Shown here: positions 1 to 10,899 of the stretch, piece by piece | Layout: each line of letters opens with the position of its first letter | Numbering within the stretch: position 1 is the stretch's first letter | Assembly: GCA_963969595.1 (NCBI GenBank) | Contig: OZ018411.1 | Coordinates: forward strand, 4,714,501 to 4,778,500 | Length of the DNA: 64,000 bases | From: Neckera pumila | Lineage: Eukaryota > Streptophyta > Bryopsida > Hypnales > Neckeraceae | Direction of reading: 5' to 3' | Translations under genes and position numbers: made by a program | The notes under the pieces: generated by a model | The model's database searches: none | Seen by the model: only the letters and a program-made list of their open reading frames with translations | Told to the model about the DNA's origin: nothing

Positions 1-200
1 TAGCGTAGCACATCAAATTGTGCAGCGGGTCTGCAATATTATGAGCAATGGCCCTGGTGTAGCAATCTATGGCTTCTGTATAGTGCTTCTTTCACAAATC
101 TGCTTCCTTCTTCCTGCAACACACAGCACATAGATAGACACAAATTATTCAGAACACATTTAACCAAGAAAAGAGTTGAACCTTGCAAAACTAGAACAAA
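1..200 (-). pseudogene. TPR-like exon fragment, copy 1
   Basis: Read on the minus strand, a splice-acceptor-like TTGCAG is followed by sequence that in two adjoining frames resembles a tetratricopeptide helix pair: a G-S-R-F-V-K stretch, then K-K-H-Y-T-E-A-I-D-C-Y-T-R-A-I. A one-base shift separates the halves, so the exon is broken as it stands. The window edge cuts off whatever follows. The same exon, with the same shift, recurs about 500 bp to the right. The TPR reading rests on the Y-x-x-A-I-x-x-Y-x-x-A-I pattern only; the parent gene is unknown. Confidence 0.4.
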
Positions 201-504
201 ATTGCATTGCGACTCTATATGCAGTGATACATCACTAGATAAACTCTTTTTGTACTAGTAAATGTGTGAAGTAATAGACGTGGAAAATCTGTAATTCTGA
301 GAAGCTCTCAGCAGGCCAATTTGTCCTGCATAATGAGGAAGACTAAAAGCCGAATTGAAGTGCAAATTGAAATTTGTGTGCAAATATGAAATCGTAGACC
401 TAACAAGAAATATTATTCAAAGCTTCATACCTGAATCTCAACATACTTCCATTTAGTGAGAGCATCACATTGAAAACTCTTCTCTGCTACTACGATAGAA
501 AACC

Positions 505-690
505 ACATTAGGTCAGCTTGTGCAGCGGGTCTAAAATATTCTAAGCAATGACCGTGGTGTAGCAATATATGGCTTCTGTATAGTGCTTCTTTCACAAATT
601 TGCTTCCTTCTTCTTGCAGCACACACCACATAGATTTACACAAATTATTCAGAACACATTTAAGCAAGAAAAAATTAAACCTACAAAATT
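505..690 (-). pseudogene. TPR-like exon fragment, copy 2
   Basis: This is a direct duplicate of the 1-200 segment at roughly 85-90% identity by eye, covering the putative acceptor, the exon and the flanking intron-like sequence. It carries the same one-base shift between the two TPR half-frames, so the damage predates the duplication or reflects a different true reading. A third, truncated similarity (AAATCACATTAGGTCAACTC) begins near 712. No intact protein can be read. Confidence 0.4.
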
Positions 691-1238
691 GAATTGCGAT
701 TCTATAAACGAAAAAATCACATTAGGTCAACTCTGCCAACAGTTATTTCCCTGTCCAACATAACCATCGTTAATTTCAAAACTTGCATCCATGCACCTCT
801 TACAGCAACATGTCAATCCGATCAGCATCTGTGGATGACTGAAAAAGAACAAAAATCAGTCCCAAGTGGCGAAGAATGTTTTGCACACCTTGATTTGGTA
901 CAGTTCCTTGTCCAAGAGAAGGGTTACTGTTGTCTCCTTTATTCAGTTTAATGTTGACAACATCATGTGACATAAGCTACATTGCGATACACCCAAGTAT
1001 CATTAATACTTTGCAAGCCCGAACACAAGAACCAAGAAGGGCTGACACAATGAATGTTTCCTTTGATTCACTACTATTAGGGTGGCCACCCGCGCCGCAA
1101 CCAATGCACCCAACTCATGAAAATATAATCTCCGCCTGCACAACTCAACTTAACTCCACTACTGTCTCAGAACCTTATGCCGCCTTCACAACCTCGGAAC
1201 ATAAATTCCCTCGTCTTTGGACATTGCGCTACACAATC

Positions 1239-1465
1239 AATGCCAAAAGAACACCATCACTGGAAAATCACAATCAACTGCACAAATTCGCGCACCACTC
1301 CTACACCAAAACCTTCGCAAATTTTGTAACCGGCTCCACTCCACTCCCGCAGCTGCCAAGCACTCCCAGCCACAACGCTCCCGGCGATCCCCGGCCACAA
1401 ATGCTCAATGCCAAAAGAACACCAACACTGGAAAATCACAATCATCTACACAAATTCGCGCACCT
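1239..1465. repeat. 59-bp direct repeat pair in GC-richer block
   Basis: Two near-identical units (1239-1297 and 1407-1465) begin AATGCCAAAAGAACACCA and end CAAATTCGCGCACC, about 168 bp apart. They lie in a GC-richer block that also contains a telobox (AAACCCTAA, 1517-1525). The block could be a promoter for minus-strand transcription into the TPR-like fragments. Open frames cross the repeats in several phases, none with recognisable protein content. Confidence 0.6.
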
Positions 1466-1567
1466 CGCGCTGGAGAAGCTTCGCCAGTCAGAGCATTCTG
1501 CGGAAATACGGGGGCGAAACCCTAAATCTGCAATCTGCGCGCAGTCGGCGTTCCCGCACCCGGCGTT

Positions 1568-1623
1568 CCCCGTTGTACAGGGTGACGTTCCCCGACTTGA
1601 GAGCGTCACCCTTTACAACGGGG
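1568..1623. repeat. 20-bp inverted repeat (stem-loop)
   Basis: Arms CCCCGTTGTACAGGGTGACG (1568-1587) and its complement with one mismatch (1604-1623) are separated by a 16-base loop. It could be a short hairpin insertion or a regulatory stem-loop. Nothing in the flanks decides which. Confidence 0.6.
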
Positions 1624-1713
1624 GCATTAAAAAAATCCATAATTTTTATATGATAGGTCCCAATGTCACAAAATTGGCCCAAATAGAAAGGTTTATGTGT
1701 GAAGGAGCGCAAA

Positions 1714-1862
1714 GGCTTTGTTTTGTGGTGTTTAGATATGCAATGTAAAAGTTGTGTTTTTTCCAAAAATTTTGATAACTTAATTCAATTTTTTTATTCA
1801 TAAAAACTTTGAAATTCAATAACTTTCACACCATATGTCCAAACGCCACAAAACAAAGTTCA
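1714..1862. repeat. Foldback element, about 60-bp arms
   Basis: The left part (GGCTTTGTTTTGTGGTGTTT) is repeated in inverted orientation at the right end (AAACGCCACAAAACAAAGTT), with an AT-rich centre. Related sequence occurs at 45716-45895. There the GGCTTTGTTTTGTGGCGTTT segment is followed by the GGTTGTGGCAATGGCACA stretch that matches 2055-2075. This marks a dispersed foldback or MITE-like family. Confidence 0.55.
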
Positions 1863-2357
1863 TGTGCCCCTCCTTATGAAGAGCTTTCCAATGGTACCAA
1901 GAACGTTGTCAGGAGACTCATGCGTTTTTAGATCTCAACATATCAAGGAAAAAAACAAAACAAAAACTAATTTAAGGTATTAATTTTATAGGTGATTTTC
2001 AAGACACGTCTTGTTTATAATTTAAAAATTAGAAAATTACTTTTATTTTTATTTTGGTTGTGGTAATGGCACAGGACACAATAATAAGGTAGTCTGCTTT
2101 AAAAGTGCCCATGTTCAAAAAGCGATCATGATACAGAGGTACATTTTGCTTTCTTCAATGAACAAATAATGTACATTTTAGGAGTGTTTGTTTTTAGTGA
2201 CCATTGCGTTTCAACTTCAAAAGTTCGTAACTAATTCCATGAAGATTCCAAAAATATGAAACAACTTGGGTTAGATGCCAATTCCATTTTTCTTCCTACT
2301 AAAATTTATTGAAAATTGTTTCACAGAGTCTCTTTCCCCAAAAAAGGCAATCAGCTC

Positions 2358-2588
2358 TTAACCCTTAAAGGACGAGGAGGCCATTTTGTGGCTGATGAAT
2401 GACAGAGAATCAAACTATATAGGACAGAAAAGCAATCATTCATCCTCAAAATTCGTTGTGAAAAGGAGAGCTCTTCTATAGTAGCTTGACTTCCAATAGA
2501 TACTTTTGGATTTTTTAATGTAGATGATGTCACATAGTAATAAAAAAGGATGATTTCTAGGGTCACCCCTTTGTCCTTTAAGGATTAA
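2358..2588. mobile_element. Short TTAA-flanked piggyBac-like MITE
   Basis: It starts TTAA-CCCTTAAAGGAC and ends GTCCTTTAAGG-ATTAA, that is, inverted ends beginning CCC inside TTAA. This 231-bp copy shares its ends with the larger elements at 14.5, 42.9, 48.2, 49.2 and 50.6 kb. It has no coding capacity, so it would be non-autonomous. Confidence 0.55.
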
Positions 2589-2674
2589 ATGATCGCTTTA
2601 AGAGCAGACTGCCTTAAGGTCAGACCACCTATACCTAATCACTTAAGCTCCTGTAGTGCAGATGGCGAGCAGTT

Positions 2675-3010
2675 GAATGCGATGGAGATTTTTCCCATAT
2701 AGGAAGGTAGAAAATACTAAGATTGCGAAATTTTCAGAGTTTTTAGTGCAAAACTGAAATTTCTGTGAATTTTGGGAGCCAAAAAGTGTTCCAAACCAAT
2801 TCCCAATCACTAGAGTCTTCCAATTCCAATCACTCAAGAACTAGCTTCATACTATCTTTTTTCTTGTTATTTTTTGCACAATTTAGGACATGTGTTGTGA
2901 TCTTACTAGTTACAAACTTAAAAAAGAGTAAAAAACACATTACAAGCCTTGATTGGAACTATAGGGGCACTACCGGTTGGGAATTGGTCCCTGGTTGGAA
3001 ATGGGTGGTC
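2675..3010. repeat. Dispersed repeat A, copy 1
   Basis: This segment aligns in the same orientation with 21175-21490. Shared blocks include ATTTTTCCCAT-TAGGAAG, GTGAATTTTGG-AGCCAAAAA, CTAGAGTCTTCCAATTCC and AGGACATGTGT. It reaches the immediate upstream region of the small gene at 3242, so part of that gene's promoter or leader may be repeat-derived. Confidence 0.6.
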
Positions 3011-3161
3011 CGACCTTACAAAGTTATAGAGGCCCAGACATGCGTGGTTCGTACTTTAGAAATGTTCGAATGAGGAAGGAACGAACGAATGAATCCGTCC
3101 GTCAGGTCTTCATTCGCCTCTGTCGACGACTTCGCCTTCTTCGCAAAGAGAACGTCAACCC

Positions 3162-3169
3162 AAACCCTA
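3162..3169 (+). promoter_or_regulatory. Telobox (AAACCCTA)
   Basis: AAACCCTA lies 73 bp upstream of the ATG at 3242. Such boxes are common near the start sites of plant housekeeping and mitochondrial or ribosomal protein genes, which suits the gene downstream. Confidence 0.5.
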
Positions 3170-3241
3170 GTGTGAGTGAGCAAGTTTTGGAAATCACCCC
3201 CGAATTGCTTGTTTTCGCCGGAGCTCCATTTGCATTTCGTC

Positions 3242-3514
3242 ATGGGATTTCTGATGGAGTTCGTGGAGCACTGGATTCGTCGCTCCATGGAAGACCCGGA
3301 CGAGCGCGACGCCAAGTTTCGCCAGCACGTCCAGACCACCAAGGAACTGAGCGAGAAGCTCAAAGCCACTTGGGCCAACTCCGTCAAACCCTACGGCAGC
3401 TGGAACACGGACAAGAACAACCACAAGTTCTTGCAGGATCTCACTCTCAGCCGGATGCCGGGACGGAAGGACCCCTACGAGGACCTGGCTTCTGCTGCGT
3501 CTCGAGCATCTTAA
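3242..3514 (+). CDS. Small plant mitochondrial protein, At1g67785-type (probable complex I subunit)
   Basis: This is an uninterrupted 90-residue frame ending in TAA. It begins MGFLMEFVEHWIRRSMEDP, continues with a basic, charged helix (E-R-D-x-K-F-R-x-H-V), then a K-P-Y-G-S-W-N motif, and near the end P-G-R-K-D-P-Y-E-D-L. This order (MGF-MEF, EDP-ERD, PYG-W, PGR-DPY-DL) matches, from memory, a conserved small plant protein represented by Arabidopsis At1g67785, listed in proteomic work among mitochondrial complex I membrane-arm subunits. The ATG at 3242 was chosen because homologues start MGF; the frame stays open upstream without supporting similarity. A telobox lies in the leader. The complex I role is family knowledge recalled without a search; the protein family call is firmer than the role. 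Confidence 0.62.
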   Translation: MGFLMEFVEHWIRRSMEDPDERDAKFRQHVQTTKELSEKLKATWANSVKPYGSWNTDKNNHKFLQDLTLSRMPGRKDPYEDLASAASRAS

Positions 3515-6500
3515 TTTGCATTTGCCTGTTTAGGTAATTGTCTTACTTTTCTCCTCTCATCAGGTCATGGAAGAGGGTCATCGAAGTGGAACTCCTTTAG
3601 GACTAAGATGCCCGAATTGGGCTTCGTAGTTTTAAATCTCGGTCTTTAGGGTTTTTTATTTCTTTGATTGACAAATGAACAAATGGTCGCAGAGTGTTTC
3701 TCACTCTCGCGCGCTCCGTCGCTTCTTGGAAATCGTGCATGGGTCCATGTGTTCTAATTTTGAGGACTGGAGGGAAAGAAGTGTGATTTTATTCGAAATC
3801 CTCAATACAATGATCAATTAGTCTAAAGTCATGCGTGAAAAGCATGTGATAGTAAAATCCTTTGCGACGTCATTGTGCTTGAAATTCCCGAGCGTGTCCA
3901 ATTTCTTTGACAGTTACGCATATTAGCCAGTATTCTGCAATTGAATTGAATTCCTTTGAACGGCTAGAGTGACTTGTATCCTTGTTTATGGTTATATCAC
4001 CTTTTTAGCCATCGACCCTGTCGCTTGCATTTTGATGTAGAATATGCTTTCGCATGTGTATAGTCGCTCTTGACTGTATTAGCAGGTTCTAAATTCCACA
4101 TTCTCTGGACTCCATTTAGCAGGCTCTGATGATGCTCGGCGGTGGTTTTGCAGATTAACTGTCGCGGGTTTCGAAAGAGTTTGTGATTGCTGGTTCACGA
4201 AGAGCCATGTCTTTTCCGAGCACTTGCCTGTTCCGAGCGCTTGGGATGCTTAGCTGCAGGCATTTACAGCGATCAATGATTCTTCTCCTCTTCTGAAAGC
4301 AAGAGTGTTCTTTTATAGTCGTATCATTCTGACGTGAGGATGTTATGCATTGTTTCGTGCGGACAGGTGGTGCTATTTAAACTTGAATATAAGGATGGAG
4401 TTCGTTCCATGTTTAGGAAATTGAACATTCAACACTGAGATATTTTGACTCCCTGATCTGTTCTCATTGGAGTAGTTTGAATTAATAACTGATTGGGCTC
4501 CCGGCATGGTTGATGCTCTTCTTAATCTTGGATGAATGTGACTAACGTATGTCGTTGACGTGGTATCATGACGGCAACTGAAGTGAGGAAAATGCGGCAA
4601 TGAAATGTTACGCTTCAACACTATCGTTTGGGAGTCGATCTGTTGTGAACTTGGGATATGGTGCAGGGAGCGCGCTTCTTTAAGCGTCATGTAGACACCA
4701 TCCTTCTGAATCATACGGGATCATTATCTCAGCCATTTTTCGCGAGGGTGTCTTCGTTGTCTTGGTGGGACTCACGTCTATCAGCCAGAACTGTAAATTG
4801 CAATTATAGGAAAGCACTGTAGTCAACTCTAAGGAGCACGTAGTGATCTTATTACCCTCACAGGAAGTTCAGATCTCTGCATCTAAGCCCTAGAAGGACA
4901 CAGCCTTATCACCATAGTCATGTCTGAGGAGCACGTAGTGATCACCAGCCCTATCACTAGGGTAGTCAGCCAGATTTGAGGATGAGTAGGTGCATTCTTC
5001 TTTCTATAGTTTCATTGAATGGTCACTCATCAATTGAGTTTGCCAGGGTGTAAAAAACATGATTTCTTCACTTTGAACACATTTATCTTCCAATATATGT
5101 GGTCAAAGTGTCTCAAATTTTCCAAGCATTCTAGCACTAGTCTATTGCAAGATCATAGAGTTAGATATGCAAAAAATACTATTGTAAAATTTTGTGCTCT
5201 TTGCATTAGAAATGACAATTTTGAGTGGTATTTGATGATTATATAATAGGTCTTGGGACTACATGGGTTAAATATTTCAACTTACAAAACTCACTTCAAG
5301 ATTGATGTAAGTTATCAAATATTATTGACATTAGAAAAGTAAACAATAAATAATTTCTTGGAAACTTTCCAATCCTATCTTGGATACTGAAGATTGATGT
5401 TTGAAAACTTCACCACAAGATTGAGAATCGTCATCAAATACGAAGTATTAAAGACATTAGAAAAGTAGATAATGATAGAAATCTTTGAAATTTCATGACA
5501 AATTTTGGAAAAGTTCTTAACAAACTCTACCCGACAATTTTTATTATATAGTTGAATTTTTTTGACATTGGAAAATTAGAGAATAAGATATTCCTCCTGA
5601 AGATTTCAACACTAGCTTAGAAATTGTAAATAGATGTTTGGAAAGTTTTCAACAAAACCCTCTTGCATTTCCGCTCATTCAATAGCTTTGTCATCCTATA
5701 TGACATCACTTACAAAGACATGTAGTGCTACAAATGTAGAAAGGGTTGTGTAGAATATATGAAAACTTCTGCTCTCGTCTGGTAATTTGTAGCATCATCT
5801 GCGGAACTCAATTAGGCCTTGGATTCCCTTTTTTTGCAAGATCGAGTAATGTATACATCCTCCTCAAAGTCTCCTTGACATCCGTTCAAATGTAACACAA
5901 AAGACGACCACCTTTTTGTCTTCAGTTACACATTGGTCTTAATATTAAGCAAAAGAGCCAATTGATGTATATCCTCTATAGTTGTTGCAACTATGTACAA
6001 TGGCACACTTAGATGAGTAGACTTACTGCTCTGCAACAAAGACAAATAAGATTTGATGCAGAGTTGGGAATTGGCTTGTTTCTCAACACTTAGATGTAAA
6101 GTATTGTACAACACCAAACAACGTAGATAGGGCTATGAGGTGCATCAATAATTAATAACCTCTGCCATATGCAATGCATTTTTAAGTCCATGCCTACAGT
6201 TCATCAACGTTGAATGTGCCCACTAAATCCTCACCTACGTTGATTCCACTAATCCTCACAAGCTCTGCCCCATCTATAACTTGTTGATGTTGCTTACAAA
6301 GTAGCTGCCTCTTGACATTGAAGCCCACCTATAGGATTTATTGCTTGCTCTCATGGCTTTCACTACTAGTACATTGATGCCATGTACTATAGCGTAATGG
6401 CTTGTTATTTAGGCTCTTTGCAATAGTGTAAACCATGGACATTGTATTCAACATCTTGTTTGAGACATCAATTTATGTTGTCTCTATAATGAGGGCATGC

Positions 6501-9098
6501 ATGCAAAATTGCATCAACAAAAGCAAAGTTTGTGCCATTTTCTAAAGCTGGTCCCATTGACCTTGCTTTTGAGGCTCCAATGTCTATGTGAAAATTAACT
6601 GTGTGAAAATTAGCATCACCAAATTCTTTGGAGCTGGAAACAAGGCCCAAAACCAAGACTTCCATCACACAAGACTCTAAAGAATCTCCATAGTTTTCAA
6701 ATATGTTTTCAAAGTTGAGAATGACGTGGTTTGCTAAAATTCCAACATATATTTGAATCCTAACAAAATATTGATATATATATATGAGGATTTTTAAACA
6801 ATATTTTTTCTAAACCTTGGACATTTTTAATACATTATCGATCCAAAATTCCCATCACAAAGGGCTTTGAAGCAAGAAACAGGGCCCATAAACCTTTGGT
6901 TGGGCATCAATAGTAATGTAGAGAGCAACAAAGTCCTATTTAGTTTGATATTCTTCAAAATTGATAGTCAATTTCTTGAGCTCAAAATCAATCCAACATA
7001 ATTGCCTTTACATGATGGAAAACCTTTTTAGGAAATTTCAATATGTAATGTAACATAACTATTAGATATACCACAAATCATAAGGCATCCCTATTTCGTA
7101 CCACCAAGTGTATTTATATGTGCATTTCAAACTTTTAAATATTCTACTGAGTGGCACTTGTCACAAAAAGGACCTTCTACCTTTGAATCTTTGATATAGA
7201 GAAGAATAAAGGAGGCAACAACAATGAGATCCAATAACACCCACCCAAAGAGACCATTAGGTAGGTACATCCAAAATTGCACCCTACCTAAAACAACCAT
7301 CACTATGAGTACATCTCCAAAATAAATATGAACATATGTGGAAGAAATAATTTTAGAACATGTCCCAAAAGAAACTTCATAACTTTTCATAACTCTACAT
7401 AACTTTTGCATATCATATCCAAATGTTGCGTTTTTTGGTGCGTTGGAACCTCCTTTCACTTGCCAACAAGAAAATATGAAAATTTGACCAGTTTAAGGGT
7501 ACAGTAGCAAAAAGTGACGATTTGGGGGTACCCACCTAGTGGAAGTTTGCAAAACTGCAAAACCCCAGTTCCAAGGGGAGGAAGGCACGTCAACAAAGCA
7601 GCTTCTCCCAAGTTCCAGTTATTGTCAAAAACCAACCTCCGTAATAACCCGGGCCTTCGCCGGGCCTCAGCCCAGCCCAGCCCGTTTGTCACGGCCTGGA
7701 TCACAGCCTCTGCCACATGGCGACAAGCAAGCCCGGCCCAAAGGCAGGACCACCCACCTGGGCCGACTGCAGAACCTTTTTACCCGCCGACCAGCTTTCG
7801 AGAATCGGGATGGGGCGATAGGCCACGAGGGCCACCGATTTCACGTCTACCGGTCCTGTTCAGTTTGTAGGAGTTGCAAAGGACGCACTGAGCAGCCTTG
7901 TTACCTAGCAATGGCGGATTTCTAAACACGCCTGCACTAGTCATTCTAGTACTCCGTACCAAACTACCAATCCTTCATTTTCCTACAATTTCTATCCTTT
8001 CCAGGTTCCTCCGCACTGGTTCTTGATTTAATCCAAAACGCTCCCTGAAGAGTCTCCCTCCAATGTACAGAAATCGATAAACGCGAATTTGATAACCTGT
8101 GGAAATTCAAATCACCAATCGAGGTAGTAGGCATGAAAACTTTTCCGACATCCTCCTACCAACTGACTACTGTACAGAACAAATCTCATGCAAGTGAGTA
8201 TAAAATACAACCATCCACTCAAGAATGACGACGTGCCTTGTAGAAGAATACGCTTATCACGATAAGCAAGAAAGCAAGGGCCAACCCTACTAATGCACAC
8301 TAACCAACGCCAGGGTACGCTGCAAAGTCTGCTCAACAATGTCAGCAGTGTCGAGGCTGAAATGAAAGCAACAGAACCAAGATACGACAAAAAGATACGA
8401 CAGAACCAGGAACAAGCCTGCAATCTGCGCCACCCCTAACGGCCCAGAGGAAATGAGCAAGGAGAAGAGAGCCCAACCAAGTTCTATTGACACATCCATG
8501 ACGAATATTGAAGCTCACTGTCTAACCATCGATGGGTATCCAACGTTCCAAGATCATTTCAACTTTTTCTAGTTTCGTTCAACTGTTGGCTTTCAGAAGT
8601 TAAAGCAGGTCCACATAAAAAATATTCAAAATTGAATGAGGAATTCACTCTAGCGACAGTTCACAGTCAATTGCGGCCAAGAACCGAACTTCCAGGATTC
8701 TCAACAACAGTCGCAGACTCCACCCCCCGACACAAACATGCAGGCCCCAAACATATTAGGCAAGTAAATGACTGATCGTGGAACAAAGGCGTGAAATATA
8801 AAGAAAGATGCTGGACATGGTCACAATTAAATGTACACCTCGTCTCCAACCCCGCAGGGATGGGACAACGACGCGAATGTGACACATCAATCAGACGGGT
8901 TCTGCATCCTTTACACCGAAAAACAGAAGAGATGCAAATGAGATATGAGAATTCACAGATTAACTACCTAGTAAAGATCGTGCCAGCAGGCTCCATTATA
9001 AAAACAACCTACTTAAGCAAGTGCTAAAGCTTCCCAACAGGCCAACACCGAATCCATCTTCTCCCTCAATTGTAGTGTCAATTTCACTTCTCTAAATT
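3515..9098. other. Intergenic, no gene recognised
   Basis: No supported gene. About 1 kb after the small CDS is mixed in composition and may include its 3' untranslated part. GGAGCACGTAGTGATC occurs at 4833 and again at 4928. A degenerate tandem repeat lies at 5285-5650. A weak minus-strand frame around 6470-6670 has protein-like composition but is surrounded by stops. A GC-rich island at 7500-8000 contains CCGGGCCTTCGCCGGGCC and AGCCCAGCCCAGCCCG. The open frames there overlap on both strands and none is recognisable. Confidence 0.5.
5285..5650. repeat. Degenerate tandem repeat, about 120-bp unit, three copies
   Basis: Three consecutive units each contain a TT-GACATTAGAAAAGTA-like core (about 5325, 5452 and 5565), followed by a TTTGAAA/TCTTGG stretch and a GATTGATGTTTGGAAA-like end. 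The units have diverged substantially and contain many stops. Confidence 0.45.
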
Positions 9099-10484
<1,386 letters not shown>

Positions 10485-10692
10485 CCTGGCTCCGGACGGG
10501 GCTAAGCGAGTCCGCTAACTCTGAGCTCGAAAACGGCGCCGAGACAAACTAAACAACTCCGCAGCAATAACCAACTAGCGATCTGAAAGCCACCTGAGAC
10601 TCTATTCCAGAGCACAAAAAACACAAGATCTGAAGGAGAATTGCACAGTAGAAGGAAGCAAGTTTAAGGCTCCGAGAGCGAGCAGGGGGGCC

Positions 10693-10700
10693 TAGGGTTT
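10693..10700 (-). promoter_or_regulatory. Telobox upstream of the 14-3-3 gene
   Basis: TAGGGTTT on the plus strand (AAACCCTA toward the gene) lies about 210 bp upstream of the 14-3-3 start codon, in a GC-rich stretch (10500-10850) that probably holds the promoter and leader. Confidence 0.5.
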
Positions 10701-10899
10701 GAAGGCAAGCCAATGGCGGGCAGGGAGAATTTTAGTCCTGGTCTGCCCGCCACCGGACTCGCCCCCCCGTTGGCCCGAGCGAACTCCCGGTCGACACCTG
10801 GAAGGGTGACAGCTCTCCACTCTCCAGAGGCCGGAGGAGGAAAGGATTTGAAATATTCTGACAGGGGACGGACCCAACTGACAAAGTGGCACAACTAAG

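Noticed and set aside
930..1748. Long plus-strand frame of 272 codons
   Set aside because: It runs across the 59-bp direct repeats, the telobox and the hairpin, other frames are open in parallel, and no domain or exon signals support it.
2977..3537. 186-codon frame overlapping the small mitochondrial gene
   Set aside because: It is a different phase over the same bases; the 3242-3514 frame matches a conserved protein, and this one starts within the dispersed repeat.
6468..6668. Minus-strand frame with protein-like composition
   Set aside because: Isolated, bounded by many stops, no exon partners with matching phase and no recognised family.
7456..7925. Overlapping frames in the GC-rich island at 7.5-8 kb
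   Set aside because: Frames are open on both strands because of GC-rich composition; no recognisable protein, and no consistent exon borders.
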